56,488 nucleotides of DNA from Deltaproteobacteria bacterium (GTDB lineage: Bacteria; Desulfobacterota; Syntrophobacteria; Syntrophobacterales; Syntrophobacteraceae). The position numbers were made by a program, and so were the translations under genes. This document shows positions 31,707 to 41,198 of this stretch, piece by piece. Each line of letters opens with the position of its first letter. The stretch's first letter is position 1. Under the pieces are notes generated by a model, which did no database searches, was not told where the DNA came from, and saw nothing but the letters and a program-made list of their open reading frames with translations. The DNA lies in assembly GCA_021780695.1 (NCBI GenBank), contig JAJXYD010000007.1, forward strand, positions 1 to 56,488, in the 5' to 3' direction.

Positions 31707-34550
31707 CTACCTGCCTCCCTTCAAAACAGAAACCACGCGGATGTATGGGAACTTTTCCGTGGTCATCGTCTCTTCAATCCAGTCCAGGAACTCCTTAAAA
31801 ATCCGATCGATCTCCCGCCGTTCCTTCTGCTTTCGATCTCGAACGATCTGAGTTTCCGGCCCGTTTTGCGAAAACCGGAATTCAAGCTGGTGGTACTTTC
31901 TGTCTTTAAGCCGGTCGATTTCCATGTACTGCGCATTGAGTTTTTCGTTGATGCAGGCCTCGAACTCGTCACTTCTTGCCTTCATCCACTCCCGGGCTTT
32001 CTCGACCGCCGGGGAAACCAGTTTCCCAAGCGATGAGGCGTCAACTTCCCCGCCTTTGTTCGGATACTGCTTCCGGTGGATTTCGGTTCTTTCGAGCACA
32101 TCTTCCATGGAGAGGATGGAGACGAACGTGTCGGCTACGAACTGAACGCCAAACCACCGGTGGACAAGGGGGTGTCCTTTCCGGTTCGGAACAAGACCCG
32201 ACATGATGAATATCGATTCTCCGGGCTGGAGGCCTCCGTTTAGCGCAAGGACGGGCGCCTGGTTCCGGCCGAAAGCTGCCGTGACTTTATCGTTTACCCA
32301 GCTCATCACGGGGTGTTGTTCCCAAAGCAGGTGAATCCTTGGCCATACCAGTTCTTCTTTGCGACTGCGCTTGATTTCCTTCATGATCTCCTTGCGGTCG
32401 GCGCAAAGAACGAAGCGGCCATTTTCCGGCCAAATCTCTTTGGGCAGAAATTTGAAACGGTTTTCGAGTTCGCAAGGAGCAGTGATAGTGGCAGTTTTTT
32501 GCTTGTCATCGAATTCGGCCTGAACGGGCCGGCCGCGCCTGACATATTCCACGGCTTCCTTGAGGTAGGTAAAATCATCCGGGAATAAGGAGGGCATGAA
32601 CTGCTTTGCATCATCGGCCGCCTGCCCGTTCGGGACCGCCTCTTCTCCCCACAGGATTGCCAATGGATCGACGGCGGCTGCCTGAAGGCTGGATTCAAAA
32701 GCCTGGGTGGCGAGATTGTCTTCGATGGCCCTGGCAGTGATGTTTTCTTCCAGCTCGACATCGTAGACTCCCATGAAAGCCGACGGGTCGCCGATGTTTT
32801 GCACTGCCTGTTCATCCTTATCGATGAGCAGGGCCAAAATCCGGGTGTCTCCCCGAATTTTTTCATTTTGGCTCTCGGTCATCAGGTAGAAGATGGTCGG
32901 CTCCCTCTCCTGGCCATAACGGTCGATGCGGCCGTTTCTTTGCTGAAAAACCATGAGGGACCAGGGAATGTCGAAATGAATCATCTTGTGCGAAAGAAAA
33001 TGGAGGTTGATGCCCTCGGAGGCGACATCGGAAGCGAGGAGCAGCCGGATCGGGTCTTCTTCTTTTCCGAAGGCTTCGACGATGTCCTCCTGTTCGACAT
33101 CGGACAGACCCCCATGGAGAATGGTGATCCGGTTATCCTTCAGTTTGAGGTCCCGCTTGAGGTTCTCTTCCAAAAACTTCAGCGTCTCGATCCTCTCCGA
33201 GAAGATGACCAGCCTGTCCTCCGGGTCTTTACCGTCCCATCCGAGGCCGTTCTTTTTGTCCCGGATGACCTTCAAGAGGTTTTGATACTTGCTGAAATCA
33301 CCCGGGCCGATCTTCTTCAGGGTATCGGCCAAATGCTCGAGAGAGGCTATATCGACGTCGAACGCCGGGTCGTTTTCATTCTTCAGGCGACTGATCCGGT
33401 GCTTGACCGTCTGAAGGCATGCGGCCGGGCTGGAAAACAACGCCTTTTCGAGAGTTGTCTTGAAGAGTTTCCCGGCCGTTCGCCTCTGGTCGATTTTGGT
33501 GAAGTTCAAATCGACGAAAGTATTGAAGACCAATTCATCGAGGGGTGTCGCCTGGCACTTTACCTTGGTTATTTTCCTCTCTTTGAAGGACTGCTTCACC
33601 TGGTCCTTGATGTCTTTTTTGAAGCGCCGGACAAACAGGCCCTTGATATCCTCCGGGCCGTAGTTTTCAGGGTCGGCGATAGCGATGGGGTTGAGCATGT
33701 TCATGAGGCTCGCGAACGCCCTCGGTTTGCCGTCATGAGGGGTCGCGGAGAGCATGACGAGCGTATCGGAGCGCGAGGAGAGGAGCCTGGCAAGCCGGGA
33801 TCTCAGGGAATTTGTGCCTCGTTCGGCAACGTTGTGCGCTTCATCGATCACGATGATGTCCCAGTAGCAGTTTTCGAGGTAGGTGCGGTACTCGATATCC
33901 TGCTTCAGGGTGTCGATCGAGATGATAGATCTGTCGAAGTAGAAGAACGGGTTCTGATTGGTGGGTATCCGGGAGCGAATCCTTTGTATCCCGATCGAAT
34001 CCAACCGGGTGAGCGGGATGGTGAAACGGCTCCAAAGCTCTTTTTGAAACTGGGTGAGCATGCTTTTGACGGTGAGAACCAGGATGCGCTTCCCGCGGCC
34101 TCGCTTGATGAGCTCGGTCAAAAGGACCCCTGCCTCGATGGTTTTCCCGAGCCCGACCGCGTCGGCGATCAGGATTCGCTGGCGGGGCTGCTTCAATGCC
34201 AGGATGGCCGGGTCGAGCTGGTAGGGCACGACATCCATCGCGGCCTGATGGCCAATGTAGAGATTTTCGTCGGTCGGCGGAGTCTGGCGGAGCAGACTCT
34301 CCATATACAGGAGAGAATCCCGGTAATAATTGGAGCCATCCGCAACCAGTTCGGTGTCGGCCGGGTCCATGACCTGGATGTTCTTATCGATTTCATCCAG
34401 GAAGATAGCCTCCTTGTCTCTCACCAACTCCGAAAGCCCGACCACCGAAAGGGCCTGCCCTCCTGTGGAAGTCCGATCCACCTTACGAACCAACCATTCC
34501 GCATCTCGGATCAAAACCCGTGCGCCAGGGGCAAAAACTGTCTTCTGCAT
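31707..34550 (-). CDS. SNF2-family helicase (DrmD-like)
   Basis: The start at 34550 (MQKTVFAPGARVLIRDAEWLV) is chosen because DrmD/HepA-like proteins begin with this beta-rich segment; longer frames up to 34625 add residues with no family match, and the ribosome-binding site is weak for all. The 947 residues contain LIADAVGLGKTIEAG (Walker A, about 130), IVIDEAHNVAERG (DEAH, about 235), MLSATPHDGKP, and in the second helicase lobe DVASEGINLHFLSH and RNGRIDRYGQ (about 540). SNF2 ATPases remodel or translocate on double-stranded DNA. It is the first gene of the minus-strand block and directly abuts the methyltransferase, as drmD-drmMI do in class 1 DISARM. Confidence 0.9.
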   Translation of the reverse strand: MQKTVFAPGARVLIRDAEWLVRKVDRTSTGGQALSVVGLSELVRDKEAIFLDEIDKNIQVMDPADTELVADGSNYYRDSLLYMESLLRQTPPTDENLYIGHQAAMDVVPYQLDPAILALKQPRQRILIADAVGLGKTIEAGVLLTELIKRGRGKRILVLTVKSMLTQFQKELWSRFTIPLTRLDSIGIQRIRSRIPTNQNPFFYFDRSIISIDTLKQDIEYRTYLENCYWDIIVIDEAHNVAERGTNSLRSRLARLLSSRSDTLVMLSATPHDGKPRAFASLMNMLNPIAIADPENYGPEDIKGLFVRRFKKDIKDQVKQSFKERKITKVKCQATPLDELVFNTFVDLNFTKIDQRRTAGKLFKTTLEKALFSSPAACLQTVKHRISRLKNENDPAFDVDIASLEHLADTLKKIGPGDFSKYQNLLKVIRDKKNGLGWDGKDPEDRLVIFSERIETLKFLEENLKRDLKLKDNRITILHGGLSDVEQEDIVEAFGKEEDPIRLLLASDVASEGINLHFLSHKMIHFDIPWSLMVFQQRNGRIDRYGQEREPTIFYLMTESQNEKIRGDTRILALLIDKDEQAVQNIGDPSAFMGVYDVELEENITARAIEDNLATQAFESSLQAAAVDPLAILWGEEAVPNGQAADDAKQFMPSLFPDDFTYLKEAVEYVRRGRPVQAEFDDKQKTATITAPCELENRFKFLPKEIWPENGRFVLCADRKEIMKEIKRSRKEELVWPRIHLLWEQHPVMSWVNDKVTAAFGRNQAPVLALNGGLQPGESIFIMSGLVPNRKGHPLVHRWFGVQFVADTFVSILSMEDVLERTEIHRKQYPNKGGEVDASSLGKLVSPAVEKAREWMKARSDEFEACINEKLNAQYMEIDRLKDRKYHQLEFRFSQNGPETQIVRDRKQKERREIDRIFKEFLDWIEETMTTEKFPYIRVVSVLKGGR

Positions 34551-35003
34551 CAAACCGTCCATGTCGAAGATTATGAGACAGGCTTTCGCCATAGCGCACG
34601 CATTGAATTCAATCCGGGTCCACAACGCTTATGGCTGATTTCACCTTTAATCGGAGATGGCGCGCAGTATACTCCAAAAACCGGGAGAAAAAAAAATTAC
34701 TCTGATGCCGAGACTTCAAATAGGGCGAGTTTGTGGATAAGAAAGAGAAATGCCGACAGGGAAAACCTACCGGAACGGTATGCCTCCTGGAGCCTCAACT
34801 GTTCCAGTAAATCTTCTTTCGAAAAGCAATGCGATAAAACTCATTTAGGATTGTTTGACGGAACCGTTCACATATACCTTTGTCAAATCGATCCTGCGTA
34901 ATTTACTTGCGCCCCCACCGGTCAAATCGTACAATTCCGGACAGAAAAGCCCTTAAAAGACAAGTTTACAATAACGAAGTCTTGCCGCACAGCGAGGTTT
35001 GGT
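34551..35003. other. Divergent intergenic region between defence block and solute-binding protein
   Basis: No gene is supported. A poly-A run (34686-34698) and AT-rich DNA just left of 34900 are compatible with the promoter of the minus-strand block; the right part contains TTTACAATAACG (a -10-like box near 34964) before the GAGG-containing start of the next gene. It marks the change from accessory to housekeeping-like gene content. Confidence 0.5.
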
Positions 35004-35750
35004 ATGCGCAGGGTTTTCGTGTATTTCGCAGGACTGCTCCTTATAAGCGGGATAGCCAGGGCGGAGCATACCCTCCACCTGGGCGCAACCGATTTTGCTC
35101 CCTATTACAGCCAAAGTCTTCCAGGCGGCGGCCCGGTTACCAAGGTCGTCGTAGCCGCCTATCGCCTCATGGGCTACAGGGTGATAGTTCACTTTTACCC
35201 ATGGGCCAGGGCGCTGGAAATGGGCAAAATGGGGGCGCTCGACGGTCTAAGCGGCGTATGGCGCTCCCGTTCGCGCGAGAAATGGTTTTTGTTCTCATCT
35301 CCGGTGTGTGGCAGTGATATTGTGCTATACAAGCGCAAGGAAACTCCAATAAAGGAGTTTACCACCTTTAAGGCGCTCAAGCCTTATAGCGTTGGAATCG
35401 TAAGGGGATATGCGCTTCCGCCCGGCTTCAAAGAGGCCGGGTTGCATGTCCAGAAGGCAACGACCAATCTCCAGAATTTCAGAATGCTTGAGGCAAAACG
35501 AGTAGACCTCATAATAATCGATAGGGGCGTGGCGCAGTACCTGTTGCGGACTCGTTTGCAAGGCTGCGGGGACATTTTTGACATGCTTTCCCCCCCCGTG
35601 GACCACAGGCGCCAGTACCTTGTGATTTCTCAAAAAACACCCGATGCGCTGCAGAAAATAAAAGACTTTAACGCAGGCCTCAAATTGCTCGAAAGCGAAG
35701 GTAAAATAGGTGCCGTCCTGAAAAATAATGCGTCCGCTTCTTCGCAATAG
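35004..35750 (+). CDS. Periplasmic solute-binding protein (SBP_bac_3, amino-acid type)
   Basis: The 248-residue protein has a signal peptide (MRRVFVYFAGLLLISGIARA, cleavage before EHTLHLG) and a family-3 binding fold: LGATDFAPYY, VVVAAYRLMGY, FYPWARALEMGKMGALDGLSG and a second-lobe YSVGIVRGYALP. The W-x-R-A-L-x-x-x-x-x-G-x-x-D pattern is typical of stand-alone periplasmic binding proteins that feed sensor proteins as well as ABC importers. No ABC permease or ATPase gene is adjacent. The convergent neighbour is a large membrane hybrid kinase, so a sensing role is possible but only inferred. Confidence 0.85.
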   Translation: MRRVFVYFAGLLLISGIARAEHTLHLGATDFAPYYSQSLPGGGPVTKVVVAAYRLMGYRVIVHFYPWARALEMGKMGALDGLSGVWRSRSREKWFLFSSPVCGSDIVLYKRKETPIKEFTTFKALKPYSVGIVRGYALPPGFKEAGLHVQKATTNLQNFRMLEAKRVDLIIIDRGVAQYLLRTRLQGCGDIFDMLSPPVDHRRQYLVISQKTPDALQKIKDFNAGLKLLESEGKIGAVLKNNASASSQ

Positions 35751-35825
35751 ACGACTGGGATGCCGATTTTTTAGAGCATTTCCGCCCGGACTCCCAGAGT
35801 CTGCGCCCGGTAAAGAGTTGGAGGC

Positions 35826-38800
35826 CTAGGCGCCTGCCAGGATCTCGCGCACCTTGGATGCCAAAGCCTTCATGGAGTAGGGCTTTTGTAAAAAATTTAC
35901 CCCGTCGTCCAATATCCCTCGGTGAGCGATCACATCGGCGGTGTACCCCGAGGCGAACAGGCACTTAAGACCCGGGTTGGCCGTGCAAATCAACCTCGCC
36001 ATTTCCCTGCCGTTCATCTCGGGCATAACGACGTCGGTGATAAGCAATTGAATGAGGCCCGCATTTTCCCGGGCCAGCAGAAGCCCCTCCCCGGGGGTGC
36101 TTGCCGTTAGAACCTTATAGCCCAGATGTTCCAGCATCGCCCTGGCCATGTCCAAAATCAATGCGTCGTCTTCGACCAGCAGCACCGTCTCGCCCATGCC
36201 CTTTTCAATCTCCTCGACGGGTATGGTTGCCGTAGATTTTGCTTCCGCTCCAACTTTGGGAAAGTAGATTTTGAAGGTGCTTCCAGCACCAGGTTCGCTG
36301 TAAACATTAATGAAGCCGTTGTTTTGTTTCACAATCCCGTATACCGTGGACAGGCCCAGGCCCGTTCCCCTTCCCGGTTCCTTGGTGGTGTAGAACGGCT
36401 CGAAGATGTGGTCGATCAGTTGTGTGTCCATGCCGCAGCCGCTGTCGCTTACCGCGAGCATCACGTAGTCTCCGGCCGTCATTTCGTGGTGCGCGTCACA
36501 ATAGGTCTGATCGAATACAATATTTTTCGTCTCTACGGTGACTTTGCCCACTCCGTCAATGGCGTCTCGCGCATTGACGCAAAGGTTTGCCAGGATCTGG
36601 TCGATTTGCGACGGGTCGATTTTGACCGACCACAGATCTTTTCCCGGGAGCCACTCGCTTTCGATATCCTCTCCGATTAGCCGTTCCAGCATCTTGAGCA
36701 TGCCGCCTACCGTGTCGTTTAAGTTCAAGACCCTGGGTCGGGCGGTCTGTTTGCGCGCAAAGGCGAGCAGTTGCCGGATAATGTCGGCCGATCTGTAAGC
36801 AGCCTGTTCGATCGTTTTAAGGGAGGCGTAAATCGTTTGGGTTGGCTCGCATTGCGTCATCGCCAGTTGGGTGTGTCCAAGGATAACTCCCAGCATATTA
36901 TTGGAATCGTGCGCCACGCCGCCTGCCAGCGTGCCTACGGCCTCCATCTTTTGCGCCTGCAGCAGTTGCGCTTGCAGTTGGGCATTTTCCGCCTCCGCTC
37001 TTTTAAGTTCGGTTACATCCCGGATCACTTCGATGGCCCCGGTGCTTTTGCCTGAGCTGTCGTAGAGCGGAGCCGCCACACTCCACAGGTGGGCGCCGCA
37101 TCCGTTATTTAACCCGGGGATGTAGGCTTCCGCGGAAACGATCTCGCCGGATCTCGCGATGTTGCTGAAAAATTTTTCGCACGCCTCATCCGGGGCATTG
37201 AGGATATCCACAAGCATGGGGCGGGGTTCTCCATAAAAGGGAACGGCATATTCGTAGTTTCCTTTTCCTAATAATGCTTCTCTTTTAACTCCCGTCATGG
37301 TTTCGGCGGCGCGGTTCCAGGCTGCAACGCGCAGATCGGTGTCGATGACGAAGGTTGCATCGGGTAGCAAATCGATGATATCGAGAAGAAATTGCCGCTC
37401 GGAGCGCAGCGCCTCCTCGGCACGAATCGACTCGGTGATGTCTGTGCCGATGCTTAGTACTTCGACCAGGTCTCCCCGCTCATCGAGGACCGATTTGTTT
37501 GTCCAGGCGATCCATACTCTGCTGCCGTCGCGGAGCACGTTTTCGTTTATGCTTTGTTCAAAGGTTATAGGGTCTTCTGTAATGTTTCGCATGAGAGAGC
37601 GAAGGTCCCGGCCTCCGGTCTCGGTATGAGGCACAATCGTTTCCATGACGTTTCGGCCCAGGAGTTCTTGTTCCTCGTATCCGAAAAACCTCAAGCCGAA
37701 CTCGTTCATAAACGTAATGTCCGCATCGCGGTTCCAACGCAAAATAATGCTGTTGGCGTGTTCTACCAGCTCGCGATATTTACGTTCGCTCTCCCGCAGG
37801 GCCTCTTCAGCTTCCTTGCGCTCGGCTACCTCCCGCAGGGCCACCTCATAGAGGCGCGCGTTGGCGAATGCCACCCCTACCTGGTGTGTCAGTGTCGTCA
37901 GCAAGTTGGCCTGCGCTTCGAAGTCCCGGTCGGTTTTAGAAGCCAGCCCGATGACGCCGATCACGCCGTCGTTACCCACAAGGGGGAGCGCGCAGAGGGA
38001 GCGGATGCCCGCCAGCTTGCACTCGTTCCAGGTACAGCGCTCGTCCAGATGAATCTCGCGGGAATAGAGCGCTTGACCCTGCCGGGCCGCTAAACCGCAA
38101 ATGCACTCGCCCACCCGGTGGGCAATCAGCGTCAATTCCCGGCGTGCCGCCCTCGGCTCTATATCCATTACCGTTAAATCCTGGCCATCCGACCTGAAGA
38201 TAAACGCAAGATCGGCCTTAACGGCTTCGAGCATCCCCTTTAAGGCCGCATTGGCCGTCCGCTCGAGCGATAAAGAGGCATTGACCGCAAGCCCCAGGCC
38301 GTGAAGAGCGTCCAATTCACGCGTGTGTTGCTCCGCGACCGCTTCCGCCCGACGCTGTTCGGTGATGTCTTCCACTATCCCTTCCACCAAAAACAATTCC
38401 CCCTCTTCCCCCAGGACCGGACGGGCATTTATGCTCACCCATACGCGCTCTCCATCCCTGCGGTAAAGTTCGGCCTGGAACCGGGTGAAACTTTCTCCGT
38501 TTTGCATCCTGTCGAAAAATTGCGCGCAGAGTTCGGGATAGACACAAAGCTCATTTCGAATGTCGGTAATTTGTTCTGTAAGCTCACGGGGGGAGTCGTA
38601 TCCCAGTATCCGCGTCATGGAGGGATTGACGCTCACAAAACGCCCATCGAAGGTGGCCTGGAAAATGCCCTCTCCAGCGTTTTCGAAAATGCTCTTGTAT
38701 TTTTGTTCGGCATGCTGCAATTCCTCCATTTGCACCATAATCCTGTCTCCCATGGAGGCTAGAACCCCTATAAAGGGCTGAAACTCCCTGTAGGGCATGG

Positions 38801-39407
38801 GGCGATCGGAGCCTTTGTAGCGGCCCGAGGCATAATCTTCCACGATCTGTCCCAGGCGCTCTATGGGCCTGTTTAAAAGGAGCCGCAATAGAAATCCCGT
38901 GGTCAGTCCCAATACCAGGATGGCCACGGTAAGACAGCCGATTACAGAGAAGAGAAGCCGCCGGTCGGCTTGCTCCACGGAAGTCTCCGAGAGTGCAAAG
39001 CTTACGTGGCCGACCTTGCTGCCCCGATGGAAAATCTCGCTCTGGCGCCGCACTACCGGCCCATCATTGGGACGCGAGAAATTGAAATAAACCTCTCCCA
39101 GATCGTTTGCGATCTGCAAGTGTTCGACGAGTTCGTTTTGGGCAAAGGTCAGCCCGATTCGGGTCACATTTTGCCTGTCCATATCCCAAAGGGATATTTC
39201 AAGCACGCCCGGAAGAGACCCTATGAGGTCGTCGGCTTTATGGTTGAGTTCGGTCATTGCCTTGCGGGAGAGTGAAAGGTAGACCAGGGAGACTGTGACG
39301 GTGGAAACGGCAACCACTGTCGCAATGAGCGCTGCGGTAAGCGTTCGGCAGATGGAGCGGCTTCCGGCGGTCGCGCCAAATGATGCGGTAGGATGCTGCG
39401 CCGCCAT
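35826..39407 (-). CDS. Membrane hybrid histidine kinase with PAS, GAF and receiver domains
   Basis: The start at 39407 (MAAQHPTASF) has AAGGAG six bases upstream. The 1193 residues contain: transmembrane helix 1 (TAALIATVVAVSTVTVSLV), a periplasmic domain of about 110 residues, helix 2 (SVIGCLTVAILVLGLTTGFL) with a HAMP-like linker, PAS-1 (FENAGEGIFQATFDG), GAF (LHGLGLAVNASLSLERT), PAS-2 and PAS-3 with PAC, a HisKA H-box GGVAHDSNNMLGVI (His about 832), an HATPase domain with DSGCGMD and GTGLGLSTVYG, and a C-terminal receiver LLVEDDALILDMAR with phospho-acceptor Asp (ITDVVMPEMNG, about 1125). It autophosphorylates on ATP and passes phosphate to its own receiver. Ligand unknown; the GAF and PAS modules imply intracellular signals as well. 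Confidence 0.95.
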   Translation of the reverse strand: MAAQHPTASFGATAGSRSICRTLTAALIATVVAVSTVTVSLVYLSLSRKAMTELNHKADDLIGSLPGVLEISLWDMDRQNVTRIGLTFAQNELVEHLQIANDLGEVYFNFSRPNDGPVVRRQSEIFHRGSKVGHVSFALSETSVEQADRRLLFSVIGCLTVAILVLGLTTGFLLRLLLNRPIERLGQIVEDYASGRYKGSDRPMPYREFQPFIGVLASMGDRIMVQMEELQHAEQKYKSIFENAGEGIFQATFDGRFVSVNPSMTRILGYDSPRELTEQITDIRNELCVYPELCAQFFDRMQNGESFTRFQAELYRRDGERVWVSINARPVLGEEGELFLVEGIVEDITEQRRAEAVAEQHTRELDALHGLGLAVNASLSLERTANAALKGMLEAVKADLAFIFRSDGQDLTVMDIEPRAARRELTLIAHRVGECICGLAARQGQALYSREIHLDERCTWNECKLAGIRSLCALPLVGNDGVIGVIGLASKTDRDFEAQANLLTTLTHQVGVAFANARLYEVALREVAERKEAEEALRESERKYRELVEHANSIILRWNRDADITFMNEFGLRFFGYEEQELLGRNVMETIVPHTETGGRDLRSLMRNITEDPITFEQSINENVLRDGSRVWIAWTNKSVLDERGDLVEVLSIGTDITESIRAEEALRSERQFLLDIIDLLPDATFVIDTDLRVAAWNRAAETMTGVKREALLGKGNYEYAVPFYGEPRPMLVDILNAPDEACEKFFSNIARSGEIVSAEAYIPGLNNGCGAHLWSVAAPLYDSSGKSTGAIEVIRDVTELKRAEAENAQLQAQLLQAQKMEAVGTLAGGVAHDSNNMLGVILGHTQLAMTQCEPTQTIYASLKTIEQAAYRSADIIRQLLAFARKQTARPRVLNLNDTVGGMLKMLERLIGEDIESEWLPGKDLWSVKIDPSQIDQILANLCVNARDAIDGVGKVTVETKNIVFDQTYCDAHHEMTAGDYVMLAVSDSGCGMDTQLIDHIFEPFYTTKEPGRGTGLGLSTVYGIVKQNNGFINVYSEPGAGSTFKIYFPKVGAEAKSTATIPVEEIEKGMGETVLLVEDDALILDMARAMLEHLGYKVLTASTPGEGLLLARENAGLIQLLITDVVMPEMNGREMARLICTANPGLKCLFASGYTADVIAHRGILDDGVNFLQKPYSMKALASKVREILAGA

Positions 39408-39748
39408 ACAGGCTCCTTCTGTTCTGGAGGAAAACTGCATACAACGGTTGGCAAAGCATGCGCGCGGGTAAGGCAAGCCTTGCTTACCTTACACCCATAC
39501 TCTTTAATGGAGTTTAGCCCCCATTACAATGAAGATTCCACTAGCAAAATAAATGCCTTTATTTGCCTGGCGCTCCGCAATCAGCGATTGCATTTTTCAG
39601 GAACAATATTTTCACGATTGTCCGGCTGAGGTGCTGCACCCAGTGAGAACCTTCATGGCCCAGGACTCCTTTGTGGCCGTCTATTGTGGTTTTCTCCCTT
39701 TCGAGCCGGGCGGCGCCAAGCCATGGGGAGGGGCCGTATAAAGCCGGG
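39408..39748. other. Intergenic region
   Basis: No gene is supported. Near the kinase start lies an imperfect palindrome GGTAAGGCAAG/CCTTGCTTACC (about 39468-39490) that could be a regulator site. The rest shows nothing recognisable. Confidence 0.4.
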
Positions 39749-41122
39749 TTATAGCGGATTGGGTGTCAATAGCCTGGCACTTTTGCTCCACTCCTGGGCG
39801 CTCATCTGAACCGGGTCCCAGGGGCTGCTTAAAGGCGGTGTGTAGCTCAAATCGAGGTCGTTTAAGTCCTCGATGCTCATGGCGTTATGGATTGCCGCGG
39901 CGAAAACATCGACCCGCTTGGATACCTCCGAATGTCGGTGTCCCAAAACCTGGGCGCCCAGCAGGCGATGGCTGCCCAGTTCTGCCGTGATGCGCACCCA
40001 TAGTTTGTGCGCTCCCGGGTAATAGGCCTTATGGTCCCACATTTCGGTTTCCACCGTTAGGGGCTTGAGACCCGCGGCCAGCGCTTCGCAGTCGCGCAGT
40101 CCGGTTCGCCCCGCAACGAGGTCGAATATCTTTACAGCCTGCGTCCCAAGGGAACCTCCGAACTCCCGGTCTCCCCCCACCGCGTTTTCCCCCGCGATGC
40201 GCCCCTGTTTGTGCGCAATCGTGCCAAGCGGTATATAGGTGCTTTGTGCCAGCAAACGGTGCCGGGTTTCCACGCAGTCTCCGGCCGCGAATATGTCCGC
40301 TACGTTGGTCCGCATACGGCGATCGACTTTGATAGCTCCTTTTAGTCCCGTTTGGATGCCCGCGCAAAGAGCCAGCTCATTTCGAGGGTGGGCTCCGACC
40401 GCTACGAGGACCATATCGGAGTTGGTCGAAAAACCACCCGAGCCCAACACCCTCAACTGGTCGCCCGATTGGACGATACCCGTAACACCCACTCGTGTGT
40501 TAACGCGCACCCCGTGTCTTCCCAGTTCGGTCTCGACTCTTTGGCCCATCTCCTTATCTAGCGTCGTCAGTACGGAGTCGGCAAATTCTACGACCGTTAC
40601 GGCCATTCCCCGACGCGTAAGCGCATCGGCCATCTCCATTCCGATGTATCCGGCGCCTACGATTGTGGCCGATTTGGGCTGTCTGTCGCTTAAAAACCGC
40701 TCCAGGATAAATGCGTCGTCCATCCAGCGGAGCAGGAAAACGCCCCGCAGATCCATTCCCGCTACCCGGGGCCGGATCGATTCGGCTCCCGTGCCAAGGA
40801 TCAGCCGGTCATAGCCCAGTTTACGCAAATCCCCCTGAGGCCTTCGAACCGATACTTCCTTTTGTGTCGCATCGATGGACACGGCGGTGTGTTGCAGCAG
40901 GAGACCGATGCCCTCGTTTTCGATGTCGCGCGCGGTCCTGTGGGCCAAAGCCTGCCAATCGGCCACTTCGCCGCTCAGGTAGAAGGGCAGGCCGCAAATA
41001 CTGAAATTCGGATACCGGTCCGCGACCACAACCGTGACTTCGGTGGCCGGACAAAGCTCTTTGGCGCGCAGCGCGGCGCTGATCCCCGCGTCGCTTCCTC
41101 CTATGATCAGAAGTTTTCTCAC
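39749..41122 (-). CDS. CoA-disulfide reductase / Npx-like FAD-NAD(P)H oxidoreductase
   Basis: The 457-residue protein has an N-terminal FAD fold (LLIIGGSDAGISAALRA, GG-x-D-A-G in place of GxGxxG), the redox site NFSICGLPFYLSGE with C43 (S-x-C-G-x-P-F, as in CoA-disulfide reductases and NADH peroxidases), a second dinucleotide fold (ATIVGAGYIGMEMADAL), VAVGAHPRNELA, the FAD-binding FAAGDCVETRH, and a C-terminal dimerisation domain. It would reduce disulfides, persulfides or peroxides with NAD(P)H through the single active Cys. The upstream neighbour on this strand is an ArsR-controlled permease, which suggests a stress or detoxification context. Exact substrate cannot be assigned. Confidence 0.9.
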   Translation of the reverse strand: MRKLLIIGGSDAGISAALRAKELCPATEVTVVVADRYPNFSICGLPFYLSGEVADWQALAHRTARDIENEGIGLLLQHTAVSIDATQKEVSVRRPQGDLRKLGYDRLILGTGAESIRPRVAGMDLRGVFLLRWMDDAFILERFLSDRQPKSATIVGAGYIGMEMADALTRRGMAVTVVEFADSVLTTLDKEMGQRVETELGRHGVRVNTRVGVTGIVQSGDQLRVLGSGGFSTNSDMVLVAVGAHPRNELALCAGIQTGLKGAIKVDRRMRTNVADIFAAGDCVETRHRLLAQSTYIPLGTIAHKQGRIAGENAVGGDREFGGSLGTQAVKIFDLVAGRTGLRDCEALAAGLKPLTVETEMWDHKAYYPGAHKLWVRITAELGSHRLLGAQVLGHRHSEVSKRVDVFAAAIHNAMSIEDLNDLDLSYTPPLSSPWDPVQMSAQEWSKSARLLTPNPL

Positions 41123-41198
41123 GTTCTTTTCCTTTAGCTGTGCCTGTTCGGGCTTTTTCCCCTTTTATGGCGATCCGGCATACAATCCCACACCGATC

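Noticed and set aside
34551..34625. N-terminal extension of the SNF2 protein with a HAD-like IIFDMDGLM string
   Set aside because: DxDG here is a chance match without any other HAD motif; the family starts at the downstream MQKTV segment.
32799..34901. 700-codon open frame on the plus strand
   Set aside because: Exact antisense of the SNF2 helicase gene, whose motifs are clear. High-GC codon structure opens the opposite frame; no domain or ribosome-binding site supports it.
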